Origin: Topomyia yanbarensis
Taxonomy: Eukaryota; Arthropoda; Insecta; Diptera; Culicidae
Length of the DNA: 64,000 nucleotides
Direction of reading: 5' to 3'
NCBI RefSeq assembly: GCF_030247195.1
Contig: NC_080670.1
Span: 162,884,080-162,948,079 of the forward strand
Below, piece after piece: positions 35,981 to 46,569 of this stretch. The notes below the pieces were generated by a model that ran no database searches, was not told the origin of the DNA, and saw only the letters and a program-made list of their open reading frames with translations. Numbering within the stretch: position 1 is the first letter of the stretch; each line of letters starts with the position of its first letter. The position numbers and the translations under genes are program-made.

Positions 35981-36639
35981 ATTCATGAACGGTGACTAAA
36001 ACCTGGAAACAAAAATTGAGTTTGGAAGCTGCATTGTATAAATATTTCCGGCTTATCATTTCACATCACAAATGCATTTTGGTGATAATCTATTAAATTT
36101 ACCTGAAATTGATTTCTTAGAACAGTGGTTTTAAATCTTTTTCGTTCAACGTATCTCTTTCTGAAATTTTTTTGCCATCATAACCCTGTCAGAAAAAAAA
36201 AGATTTTCAATTGAATGAAAACATTAACTTTACAATCAGAAACCTGTTCCTGAGCACTCACAGTAAGTATTTAAATTTATGACACACTGAAACGATATAT
36301 GAAGACAAACATCCGACGGGAACGTATCAGGAATCAGAATATACTGGCTTAAATGGCACGTTCCCTGTATCAAATACAAATTAAATACACCAAGGTCCCA
36401 TACAAAAGGGGCATCATTTTTTGGCTCATCGAAGAAACCAATTATGCTACCCAATTCCTATGATTTGTCTTGACAGCTTAGAGATGTCAGAAAACAACTA
36501 AACTGGCAACGCCAGCTGATCAAAGCATGCTGGTGGTCTTGTTTCATTTTCATTTGGTTGTCAAATGTGAAAAAACCATTGCAGATTCATAAAATGAAAC
36601 GCAATTCAGATAATCCCGTTAAAATAGAGTTTTTACTCA

Positions 36640-37095
36640 AATATGGACGTCAGTTCATTGATTCTGCAGCTAACATAGAAGAAAAGTGTGAACAGGTGCG
36701 TTCATTAGATTGGATAGTTTCACCTGACATATTTTTAAAATCATCCCCTTTGTCATTCTTCGACAACCAATATAGCGTCGGGAAACCTCGGACGTTGAAC
36801 GTTGGCGGAACATCATTGGCGGTGGCATCCATCCTCACGACAGAAACATCCTCGTCTTTTAGTTTAGTAACCAGTTCTTCATAGATCGGCGTTAGCTTCT
36901 TGCAATAGCCGCACCATGGAGCATAGAATTCCATTAAAGTGTCAACGCCGTTGTTGATAACAACATTGTCAAAATTTTTACCGACAGGTATTTTTACCGG
37001 TGCATAATTGATTTCTGGCACTGGTTCTGATTTGCCGTACGGTTCCAGGCTGCCTTCCTCCAGCGCGGTAGCAAAAGTTTGCAGATTTTCAACTC
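36640..37095 (-). pseudogene. Protein disulfide isomerase a' domain exon (PDIA3/ERp60-like)
   Basis: On minus the frame reads ENLQTFATALEEGSLEPYG, EPVPEINYAPVKIPVGKNFD, then LMEFYAPWCGYCKKLTPIYE (thioredoxin active site), and VVRMDATANDVPPTFNVRGF with the cis-Pro region PTLYW. The family active site is usually WCGHCKK; here it is CGYC. PDI enzymes form and rearrange disulfides in the ER lumen. The exon begins after an AG acceptor-like TTATTGAG near 37095. The C-terminal end diverges after KNMSGETIQ, and no KDEL-type signal is seen. The b and b' exon lies upstream across an intron. This is a partial gene without the a domain, signal peptide or C-terminus, so a pseudogene or transduced fragment. 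Confidence 0.85.
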
Positions 37096-37122
37096 AATAA
37101 GGATAATTGCAAAAAATAATTA

Positions 37123-37685
37123 CAGCGCAAATTCGTTAGTTGGGTGTTCGCTAGTTGGGCTGTTCGTTAGTTGGGGCATGCCCCAACTAAAAGACACTCT
37201 TATGTCAAAACTGAAAGTCAAAAACTGATTGACGTTTGAATGTCATTGATTTCAAGGGGTTCGTTGGCTGATTTCTGTGGCGATCCAGAAAAAATCATAC
37301 TTTGAAATTCAATGGAATTTTATTTTTTGAATTCATATTTCGGAATGATTTTAGTGAAATAAATGTGTTAAATATTTCGCTTCTTCCATTCAGCATCAAT
37401 TAGTTTGTGTCGCAGAGACATTAGTTTAGTAACTTTTGAAGGTCATCTCTGATGTATTCAATCACATTATACAATCTTTTTACTTTGTCACAAAAAAAAC
37501 AATTTTAAACTGGATGGAAACAGCCAACTTTTGTGAATTGTAAAATATTTGTTTGTTTTTTATGAAAGAAAACAAAAAATCAGCGTTTCCCTTGGGTAAT
37601 TGTTGTCAGCTGTCAGTTGCCTCAATTAACGGATACGATTCGCTAGTTGGGGCGCAGTCGTGACCCAACTAACGAATTTGCGCTG
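37123..37685. mobile_element. TA-target MITE in the PDI intron, 563 bp
   Basis: Perfect terminal inverted repeats of about 23 bp start CAGCGCAAATTCGTTAGTT on each side. TA flanks it at 37121-37122 and 37686-37687. CTAGTTGGGGC words recur subterminally. It fits the Tc1/mariner/pogo group and has no transposase. Confidence 0.85.
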
Positions 37686-37869
37686 TAGTGCTTACCGTTA
37701 CCAGCTTGTAAAAGCCATATCAAATCAATCATAGAACTTTAATCGCTTTTAATAAGAACAAAATAGCGTTCAACATACAGCTCTAATCACAGGCTTTTTT
37801 GCAATGCTCCATTTCAGGGTTCGCGATGGGAGATATCTACTAAGTTAAGTAAACAATGATTTGATACTT

Positions 37870-38510
37870 ACGAGAACTCATCTTTCATGACGAACTTTTG
37901 ATTTTTGCTATCATGAGCCAACGCCAGCGGTTTATCGCCAACATATAGTCATAGCCATATTCGTTTAGCTCGTGCAGGAAATCCTTGGCGATAACGACAG
38001 AATTGACGCGGCCAACAAATTTCTTTGCAACTTTCAGATCTGGTTACGACAATAATTAGTTCCTTTCGGATTCTTAACGTAATTCACAGCGTAGTAAACT
38101 ACAACCAGAGGATTTTTGCAAACACTTGGCGAGTACGAACGCCATAAAGTCCATGGAAATCAAGTTTGACGAAACCGGTCAGCTCGTCCTTCGTCTTGTC
38201 ACTGAACTTTACGAAATCATTTTCGTATTTGTTAGCCAGTTGCTTGGCACGGAACAAACATATCGCATCGGATTCACCTTGTTTGTCAAAAACTTCTTTG
38301 GCAATGCTGTGGCCGAATCGTATAGGTTCACGTTGACTATCCGCGTATTTCAGGAAGACACTCTTCAAGTCCAATTCTTTCTGGAAGAAATCGACATCGC
38401 TGATTTCTTGTACTTTCATAAAAGCCTCAAATTCATCTAGTGTTGGCAAATCCTTGGAAGCTTGTTCCACGATAGATTTCATATACTTCGCGATCCATGT
38501 GGTCCATTAT
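37870..38510 (-). pseudogene. Protein disulfide isomerase b and partial b' domain exon
   Basis: On minus the exon starts near 38510 with IAKYMKSIVEQASKDLPTL, then EFEAFMKVQEISDVDFFQK, LDLKSVFLKYADSQREPIRF, and FRAKQLANKYENDFVKFSDK to GLYGVRTRQVF (38482-38110). A frameshift is followed by NPLVVVYYAVNYVKNPKGTN and a DLKVAKKFVGRVNS stretch (about 38095-37990), then, after another frameshift, DKPLALAHDSKNQKFVMKDE. It ends at a splice-donor-like TTCTCGTAAGT at about 37870. These are the b and b' thioredoxin-like folds of an ERp57-type PDI. At least two frameshifts occur. Retained splice sites show a genomic rather than mRNA origin. Confidence 0.8.
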
Positions 38511-39839
38511 TCTTATTATTCAGATTCTTGAACACGGCTATGTGGCATAGCCGCATTAAACTAGATTCGCCCAAAGCCTTACTTTCGAAGGCACAATAAT
38601 CCCATGAGCAAGGTTAGTAGGTGCAACTTACTTTTCAAGCTTACTTATGAATTGTTAAAATTTTCGCTTTCCGCCCCTTTTTTATGAATCAAAGCTAAAC
38701 TAGCATATTCCTAAAAAACAGGTTTTTTGCTTACAAGGGAAAAAGTACCTAAAGTAACCAATTACCCATCATCTTAGTACACAAAATAGAGCGAACAATA
38801 AATAGTTGTCATTATAAATAAAAATCAAGTATTTTTGGGATTGGCTGTTATTTTTTCAATTTGAAACACAGGCTTTCATTTGTTTTTTACAAAAAAACTT
38901 GATTTCAATATTTTCGTATGTATTAACCTTCTGCTCATGTTTGAATACAATAATTCCAAAAGGTATCAGATATCAGCACTAATATCAACCAATTATCCAT
39001 TACTAGCACTTTGATGGTCGATATCAAGTAATCTCTGCTGATCGATTATGGCAGTAGTTTGCTTCATGTTCGCTGACTCAATCGGAAAAAAAACTCTACT
39101 GCATCGGAAAACGTATTCGAATTCGATAAGAAATGATCGAAGACAATTTCTACACGATTAGCCAAATTTGTTCCAGTTCATTGTTTCTATTGTTTGTTTT
39201 GCGAAATCGCAAGGCTTGTCATTGATGTGCCCCAAATATCTGTATATTGTTATTTCTGGGTCTAAGTCCAACCAGTCTGGTGATTTACCGCTCAGGAAAA
39301 TTACTTTAGGTCGCAATGTGCGCAGAAATCTGAGAGCAGAGTTCTGATTCAATGCTGTAGTCACCTCGGTCCGTTTTGCGCTATTAAGCTACCAGATAAT
39401 AGTTTTAGTATTAAATTATATAAATTTCATGAACTTTACTCACCATAATTTCACCACACTTACGAATTCATAGAATTTGTTAAAACTCTGACTCTTTTAC
39501 GCTTTGCTAGATAATAAACAGTATCTATGGTGATATTTGTCCGGTTTATAGCGGTGCCAGTTTTCTATACATTCCATCAAAGTACACTGTCACTGTGACA
39601 CTGTACTCGATGTACCAATAGGGTATAGTAAAACGTGTCCTCGAAAAATCGTCAGAGCATTCCGTATTAACATATTTGTATTTGCCTGTATGTAGTCAGG
39701 GATTTAGACTGTCTTCGACTACTTTTTCCATTTTTGATTCGTAGCAAAAAAGTCGTGTTTTTCGGGACCTTCAGCGCTAAAAACTTTTCTGCCCTGTCAT
39801 TTTTAACCGATTTTCAATTTCTGTGTTCTGGAAAGAACG
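38511..39839. other. No gene recognised (inside the hAT)
   Basis: AT-rich DNA inside the hAT. It could include PDI intron or upstream sequence, but the PDI a domain and signal peptide were not found here. A 68-codon frame at 39158-39364 on minus is unrecognised. Confidence 0.4.
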
Positions 39840-40100
39840 AGAAATGACCTTCCAAACAGTATGTGTTATATTTTTTACAATACTGTGATCATAACTTAAC
39901 TGGCGCCATTCTCCATTTTCTACTGTGCTGCCGCGTATTGAACGCAGAATTCTTCTCTACAAACCGAGTAATCGATAACCTACTTCCTTCAACATCCAAG
40001 ATTCATGGTTGTATAGAGCAACAGGGAATATCAGTGATTTGAATAAATCAAGTTTTGCGCGCATTCTTAGGCTATTGGTTTTTAGCTGACTACGCAAACC
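39840..40100 (-). pseudogene. RTE-type C-terminal fragment, minus copy, split part
   Basis: The minus frame reads LDLFKSLIFPVALYNHESWM, then RRILRSIRGSTVENGEWRQL after one stop. These match the IRPVVLYGHETW and FERKVLRTIYG C-terminal blocks of RTE elements. It is the continuation of the minus fragment at 41690-42430, separated by the plus-strand copy at 40160-41680. Confidence 0.65.
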
Positions 40101-40159
40101 ATGTTCGCAGCAACAACGTGCCTTTTTCCTTTGTGGCTAAAATCGTTATCATATATAAC

Positions 40160-41680
40160 TAGTATTTGAAGAAGCAGCAGAGGACGAAGGCGGTATGGCA
40201 ACGGATCTTGGAGAACGCGCAGAAGACGATAGGATACCGGCCCCTGATCAGTCAAAGAGAAGATCGGTCGGCTAAAAAACAACAAACCTGCCGGTATAGA
40301 TTAAAATACGGTGGTGAAACACTGGCTAGAGCGCTGTACTGGGTAATCGCCAATATTTGGGAGCAGGAGATTCTTCCGGAGGAGTGGATGCAGGGTGTTG
40401 TTTGCCCAATCTGCAAAAAGGGTGACAAGTTGGATTGCTGCAACTGCCGCGCGATCACACTACTTAGCGCCGCCTACAAGGTCCTGTCCCAAATTCTTTG
40501 CCGTCGATTGTCACAATTTGCAAGGGAGTTCGTGGTGCACTACCAAGCGGGATTCATGGGACCAAATATTCGCAATTCGGCAGGTTCTGCAGAAGTGCCG
40601 CGAATACAACGTGCCCACACATCATTTGTTCATTCATTTCAAATCGGCGTATGACACCACCGATCGAGATCAGCTATGGCAGATAATGCACGAGTACGGT
40701 TTTCCGGATAAGCTAACAGAATTAGTCAAAGTGACGATGGATCGGGTGATGTGCGTTGTTCGAGTATCAGGAACACTCTCGAGTCCCTTTGAATCTCGAA
40801 GATGGTTAAGGCAAGGTGATGGTCTATCGTGTCTGCTGTTCAACGTTGTGTTAGAAGGTGTAATAAGGAGAGCGGGGATAGACACGAGTGGTACGATATT
40901 CAGGAAGTCCGTCCAGCTTCTTGGCTTCGCCAACGACATTGACATAATGGCACGGAAATTTGAGGCGATGTCGGAAACGTACATCAGACTGAAAGCTGAA
41001 ACCAGCAGGATTGGACTTGCCATCAATGTTTCGAAGACAAAATACATGAGAGGAAGAGGTTCTAGAACTGTGAACCTCCCATCCCGAGTTCGGTTGACGG
41101 TGACGGATTCGAGATGGTCGACGAATTCGTGTATTTGGTAACCACCAACAATGATACCAGAAGAGAAATTCAGAGATAGATCTTGGCGGGAAATTGTGCC
41201 TACTTTGGACCCCGGAGGACACTCCGGTCGAACAAAATCTACAAGACGCTGATTAGACCGGTGGTCCTCTACGGCCACGAGACCTGGACTATGCTCGTGG
41301 AGGACCCACGCGCCCTTGGAGTTTTCGAACGAAAGGTGTTGCGTACTATCTACGGTGGCGTGCAGATGGAAGACGGAACGTAACGCAGGCGAGTGAACCA
41401 TGAGTTGCATCAGCTGCTGGAAGAACCATCCATCGCGCATACCGCAAAAATATGACGTTTGCGGTGGGCTGAACACATCGTAAGAATGTTGGACGACGAT
41501 CCGGTGGAGATAGTTCTTGAAGACGGGGCGCACAGCGAGCACGGTGGATCGACCCGATAGAGGACGACCTGCGGACCCTTCGAAGACTGCGAGACTAGCG
41601 ACAAGCAGCAATGGACCGAGTGAAGTGGAAACGGCTTCTGCATACAGCAAGAGACAACAAAGCCTGAACGGTAAGGTAAG
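40160..41680 (+). pseudogene. RTE-type RT, copy 2 (plus), inserted in a minus RTE copy
   Basis: It starts at GGACGAAGGCGGTATGGCAA, matching copy 1 near 27117, and ends with AACGGTAAGGTAAG at about 41675, probably the element's 3' end. Blocks include LARALYWVIANIWEQEILPE, EWMQGVVCPICKKGDKLDCC, CRAITLLSAAYKVLSQILCR, the THHLFIHFKSAYDTTDRD stretch, and GFANDIDIMARKFEAMSE, where FADD has become FAND. The C-terminal block DPRALGVFERKVLRTIYGGV follows. There are frameshifts at about 40560, 41090 and 41230 and stops near the end. It shares many long identical runs with copy 1, so both derive from one subfamily. Confidence 0.8.
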
Positions 41681-41689
41681 TCTTTGAAG

Positions 41690-42430
41690 ATATGTATATG
41701 AATTCGTTGTACCGTACCCCATCGATTTCCACCTCGAAACCAAAACGACTATTACGTTCTCTACCAGCTACCATGTACCTTGTCTTGTCAGAGTTTATCG
41801 TCAGTCCGATTCTTGCAGCTGCCCTTTTAAAAGGTAACAATGTTTCTTGCAATGCTCTGCGATCAATACCAATGGTTTCGAAATCGTTCGCGAAGTCAAG
41901 AAGCATGTGAGATCTCGTGATGACGGTTCCGTTCCTATGCACATCAGATTTTCGTAACGCTTGATTTTATCCTATTCAACATCATACGAATCAGCTTAAT
42001 CAGTTTTGTCGGGATACCACGCTCAAGCATTATCTGCCACAGTTCGTTTTGTTTTATTGTGTCGTATGCCGCCTCTAATATACAGAGATGGTGATTCCGC
42101 AAATTGTTTTCCCGGAATATATCCAGAATTTGTCGCTGGGTAAACATTTGGTCCCTCGTTAACTGTCCTTCTCGAAACCTGCTTTGATATTCGTCGACAA
42201 AGCATTCAGCCAACAGAACACGAGAAACTACCTTGTAGGCAGCATTGAAGATCATTATACCTCAGAAGTTTACAGCCCTTCTCCAAGATTGAGCATATGA
42301 GGCCATTCAACCAATCCGAAGGCATTTTTTCTTCCACGCATATCATCCCAATCACGCAGTGGATTGCTTCGCACAGCCAGTCACTCCTAATTTTTAGAAA
42401 TTCAGCCTTTGTCGTTTTTAAGCTTTCGCA
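41690..42430 (-). pseudogene. RTE-type RT fragment, minus copy, N-terminal part
   Basis: Minus frames give MIFNAAYKVVSRVLLAECF, then VDEYQSRFREGQLTRDQMF, then NHHLCILEAAYDTIKQNELW, IPTKLIKLIRMMLNR (42255-41950), then LDFANDFETIGIDRRALQET and INSDKTRYMVAGRERN (41900-41740). FAND replaces the catalytic FADD. Upstream to 42430 are shifted traces of the finger region. This family is related to but distinct from RTE copies 1 to 3 (only moderate similarity). Its 3' part lies at 39840-40100. Confidence 0.75.
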
Positions 42431-42489
42431 TAACCTCCCGTCTAGAAATCCCTGAACAAAAAGAAATTGCAGGTTTGTTTACCCCTCGC

Positions 42490-42610
42490 TAATCGCCGGG
42501 TCTACTTTCTCAAAAAAATCTTCGGTCGAACAACGTTCGCTACCGCACAAAGCTAAACTTCTATAGAATACTTATTAGACCGTTTGTCTTATCTACTATG
42601 CTGGTACCTC
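42490..42610 (+). pseudogene. Short RTE-type C-terminal fragment
   Basis: Plus strand: TACTTTCTCAAAAAAATC, then CGGTCGAACAACGTTCGCTA, then ATTAGACCGTTTGTCTT. In shifted frames this reads like the RTE block before the C-terminus (RSNK-LYKTLIRPVVLYG). Too short and decayed for more. Confidence 0.45.
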
Positions 42611-43077
42611 AATTTAATAGGAAAAAACACTTCTCCAATGGAATTAAAAGATTGAAAATACAATGTATTCTTTATGAGTTAGAGGAATTAAAAGAAAAAT
42701 AAATAGTTCACAGAAAAGTTCAATAATTCCGTAACAATTGAAATTTGATTATTCGTGTAGAATGAGAGATTCTTAACCATGGACCAAGCCACCTGTATAT
42801 AATAAAACTCCCTGGTTTAATCCCAACAAATTAGTCTGCATACTCCCACTACTACCTTGCAATATGTATACAGTTTTGTTCTATCGCATCCATCATCCCG
42901 TTCCCCAACCTTTTTAATCGTCAATAGTTGCCAAAATGAAATAAATTGATTTTTATCGTGATTAATGAAACTTGAACAGTTACTAAAACACATTTATTGA
43001 GTAGGAAATGCCGCCCCCTGATTTTGCCGCTCGGGGCGGTTGCCCCCTTCGCCCCCCCCCCCTTAGCGCCGCCACTG
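42611..43077. other. Right terminal region of the 7.6-kb hAT
   Basis: Noncoding. The last 80 bp (from about 42998) hold the hAT subterminal GCCGCCCCCTGATTTTGCCG and a C-rich tract before the inverted terminus. Confidence 0.5.
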
Positions 43078-43085
43078 ACGGAGAG

Positions 43086-44262
43086 TGAGTCGGTGAAGGT
43101 GACCGGCGGGTAGTCGGTGGGTCTTTTATGCATTGCTACTGCCAGGGCTACTGCCTCTGCGGAGAAGACTGACTACGAGGAGGGTAGGCGAAAGGCGAAA
43201 CCGCCCTCCAAGCCGCTGATCCCTGCTCCTACCCCATCGTCGGCCTTGGATCCATCGGTGAATATTTGAAGGTGGCGTAAATATTTCCGGTTGACTAGTT
43301 GCTGATGTAGTTAGGGTGGCCGCCTGTTTTGACGACCAGCGATAGGCTGTAGTCGATGTTGTGGCTCGAGTCGTTCCAGGCACGATGTCTCACCCGGTGT
43401 AGACGAGAAATGGGCGGTAGGAGGCTGTTTGCGTACTTGTAGTGGAGGTAGGTGGCTATGGACAGAGCGAAACGCTCGCCTCCCGATGTCTTTTCGAAGA
43501 ACCCGATGATTCACCTGAATGGTGTTTCTGTGACTGCCAAGCGGCAGGGAAGAACTCCCGCCTCGATGGAGTCGCTGACGGCGGATTCGGGAGGTGCGCT
43601 TGGTAGCAGGTTGGAGGCTAGTCGGGCGGCTCCGTGGTATAGCGGGCCGAAGACATCGACCAGTCCGTCTAAGATGCAACAGGTCAATTCGATCCTGCTG
43701 TGGATTATGGCACCGCTTACATTGACTGCGGTTTTTCTGTTGTTTTAGGGGTGGCGGGAGCAGATCGTTCGGACTAACCGCTGTCGGCTCCCGCAATCCC
43801 TGCCTAGTGTGATGCCGAGCACTTGCGGCTCTTTCCAGAAGGGTATCTGAACCCCATTGAGTGGCCCTGGGGTTGGTGGGATGGAAAGATCCGCAGCAGT
43901 GAGTGATAGCATACTTAGAAGCAGCGATATTGATGTCAGTAGCCAGAGCCCATCGTCCGACAGCGTTGACGGCGACTTGTAGGGAGATCCGAGAACGGGA
44001 GATCGCTTTTCCCAAGGCAACTAGGATGATGTCGCCCGCGCAGAAGCGCAGTGGAAGTCGCTCAGGGATTGTGTACCTTTACTCTTTTTGGGAATTGGCA
44101 CGATGTAGGAAAGTTTCCAGTCGTCTCGGAAGATTCCACCTTTCCTGATTCTATTGAAGGCATTAAGGTGTGCCCTATTCCCGCCTGGGGTAGACGTCTT
44201 AACATTGGGTACCCTATTCTGTCGGGGCAAACGATTTTCAGCGGAGTGTCCTGCAGGCGGCA
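43086..44262 (-). pseudogene. I-like retrotransposon RT and RNase H, minus
   Basis: On minus, 44170-44080 reads FNRIRKGGIFRDDWKLSYIV then PIPKKSKGTQSLSDFH, the RT finger segment before the RPI block. Then come ILVALGK-like, AVNAVGRWALATDINIAASK (about 43970-43900) and NGVQIPFWKEPQVLGITLGR (43860-43800), the thumb. At 43255-43100 IFTDGSKADDGVGAGISGLE, SAEAVALAVA and FTDSLSV are the first, second and third catalytic blocks of RNase H. The palm with YADD is deleted or unreadable, and one stop lies in RNase H. The 8-bp duplication of the hAT lies at SLSV, so the hAT inserted here. Confidence 0.7.
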
Positions 44263-44264
44263 CT

Positions 44265-44500
44265 CAGGGGCGGCGAAACACTTTACGCCCGAGTGGGTAG
44301 AAAGCTTAGGGTGAGGGGTCCATTAGTAAGGATTTTTTTCCCTTTTCGTTTACATTACATTCACATTAAATCACGTTCGTTTATGCATGGAATTGTGGTA
44401 CATCGATGTTTTCAAATGTGTGTAGTGCGAGATACATGCGTTGCACATCTAAATTTTTTGAAATGGTTAAAAATTTCGAGTGGGAAATTTTGAATTAGTT
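44265..44500. mobile_element. hAT-type MITE, left half, copy of 143-445
   Basis: Starts CAGGGGCGGCGAAACACTTT and matches 143-377 closely, including GGTACATCGATGTTTTCAAA and TTGAAATGGTTAAAAATTTC. The match stops at CGAGTGGG (about 44480). The right terminus of that family is absent. Confidence 0.75.
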
Positions 44501-44593
44501 TCAAGTTTATATTAGTTTTAAACTCATCTACAATGTTTTTTACTAAACCGAAATTTCAGACCCCTCCCGATTTTTTTTCTGGATCCGCTCCTG
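44501..44593. mobile_element. hAT-type terminal fragment of another family
   Basis: Ends in GGATCCGCTCCTG. Inverted this is CAGGAGCGGATCC, a common hAT-type terminus. The adjoining AGACCCCTCCCG and TTAGTTTTAAACT words recur inverted at 58783-58875. It forms a chimeric right end for the MITE on its left. Confidence 0.5.
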
Positions 44594-46569
44594 GTTTGTA
44601 GTAGTGATTTACTTGTAGTTGTGCTTATTCTAATAGCCATATCCTTGCGTCTAACGAGTGAGTTTCAGTTCAACGATTACTATATTTGAGGCGATATAAT
44701 GAGATATGAAGCGGTAATATACCACTCGTATTCGTAAGTTTTGCTAAGCATTCACCACGACGAATCAAAATGGCGATTAGCGTGTCAGCAAGTAGTTCAT
44801 CTGCTGGATAGATGCATGATTCTACGTAAAACTCAATAATGCGTACCAAACGAATCTGTAATCGGTTAAAAACGTACCAATAATTTCGGTTATAAAACTT
44901 TCTTCGTGTACGTTACATGTCACTTTTAATAGCACAGTTTCATAGCTTGTGGTCTGGTTCTTTATTAAGTATTTGAATTTCAATACAGTTTTTGTTTCGT
45001 CCCCATCGTGCAATGCTTTACTCGATTTTAAAATCCAGTTAATCCGTTATCGATTTTCATTATCCTTGAAACAGGTTGTTCCACTATGTACAGCCGTTTT
45101 TTTTGCAGCATCCGTTGCCATAAATAACGATCAGCATCAGAAAAATCAGGATGTGAAAAGAATAATTTTTGCTCCGGCTCGATAGCATCCTGTGTGCACT
45201 TGACAGATGACATATTGTAATCAGCCGAAAAAAGTGAGATTTCACAATGGCATTTCGCCCTGAAAGGTGGGAGGTGGGTTCCGAAGCTGAAACCGGGTTG
45301 GTAAATTCGCCTCCATTTCTCGACTGAGTCTCAAAAAAGAATTCAATAAAAGTCGTCTCTGTCAAACCGATTCAGCATTCGACAGCAGGCAGACGACGGA
45401 AAAAAATCCAACATATACGTGGGTGCGGTCAATAAATAATGAATAGCGAATGAATAAAGATTGTGAATATTCATGATCCCGTAGTTATTGTACTGCACCC
45501 AACACATAAAAAATCAGTATTCATACATACTTCAATACGCATTACCGGCAATGTTTAGCATCAACGACTAGGGTGTGCCAATCTGAAGGCCGATTAAAAG
45601 CTTTTAATGGAGCGTTTACATCTTTGTTCGTGAGCGAGAACAAAAAATGCTACGATTGTGTTGTTTGCTTCCATCCTCGAAGAAAGTTCGCCTGCTTTCG
45701 TACTTTATACGAGGCACGTGTGCGCATATTTTTGTAAGAATGCTTCGGTAGGATAAGAGTAAATAAAAGTTTAATTACCAAGGCGACCAGCTTTCCCCAC
45801 CCGCTGTTTTAATCTTGTCTCTGACAGATTCGCCCACTTCATTGCGAGGGCATTGATGTGGAAACATTCCACCGTTTTATGATGTAGGATTTTTTCCTGG
45901 ATACATTCCCACATTTAGTAGCTTGTGTACTGCGATGATATTGTATTCGATGTCCATCTCGAACGCTGAAGTTGTGTATAAATTAACGATTTATTGAATG
46001 GTAACCAAGAAATCACTATGTTTGACTGAATTGACATCTGGTCATATAGAGATTTCCAAATGGCCGACATAGTTATGCCTAACGACTAACCGAAGCGCCA
46101 AAGCCATTTCTTAAGTGTTTCACACACAATAACGATTGTTTTCAAATCAAGCGAACGCTTTTGTCAAACTGCGGAAGATTCGTCCGCAATGTTTGAATCC
46201 GGGCAGGTTTACGATATGTATATTGACATTACAGAAGTTGTGGAATCCCTCTTGTGTTAGTGGTGATATGCACAAAACTCGGTTTTCGAATTCTCTGTCG
46301 AGGCACAAGTGTTTTTTTTCCAGCCCATGTAGTGTATAGTGTAGAGAATAAAGCTAATCCGCGTTCAAGGTTATCTTGCCAGTTCGGTTCGGTCCTCAGT
46401 CTTTTGTTCGCGTGTAAGGATTGAACAAAAACAATAGCCAGCTGTATAAGCTGGATCGGTTCGTCGTTGGACGTTTTAATAAGTGGTTTTTATCGTTCGT
46501 AACACATATATTGCTTTCTTCCGTCTGCGTGGGCGCTAATCCCGTAATTACCTTACCGTTTAGGCTAGA
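44594..46569. other. No gene recognised
   Basis: About 2 kb of sequence with open frames of at most 101 codons and no domain I know. A possible AATAAA signal lies at 46347. The 46350-46500 region has a faint LTR-like look (see rejected items). Confidence 0.4.

Larger units (their letters stand above)
35457..43077. mobile_element. 7.6-kb hAT-type element carrying PDI gene fragments
   Basis: The left end CAGTGGCGGCGCGAGG and the inverted right end CAGTGGCGGCGCTAAGG share 12 identical terminal bases. A perfect 8-bp target duplication, ACGGAGAG, flanks it at 35449-35456 and 43078-43085. TTTTGCCGCTCGGGGC occurs near each end. CAGTGGCGGC-type ends and 8-bp duplications are hallmarks of hAT transposons. 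No hAT transposase is visible, so it is non-autonomous. The cargo is a MITE (35769-35980), protein disulfide isomerase exons on minus (36640-38510) with a MITE in the intron, and nested RTE fragments (39840-42610). The insertion site is the RNase H region of an I-like element on minus. Confidence 0.75.

Noticed and set aside
36122..36190. hAT-like start CAGTGGTTTTAAATC
   Set aside because: No matching inverted right end or 8-bp duplication was found nearby.
40670..41743. 357-codon open frame on minus
   Set aside because: Exact antisense shadow of the RTE-type RT on plus at 40160-41680.
43311..44015. 234-codon minus frame read straight through
   Set aside because: Only its first part matches RT (AVNAVGRWALATDINIAASK); the rest is a frameshifted reading, Arg/Pro-rich, with the true RT and RNase H in other frames.
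46350..46530. Possible LTR end with AATAAA and a primer-binding-like AATAAGTGG
   Set aside because: No matching second LTR, no gag or pol nearby, and the primer site match is too short to support.
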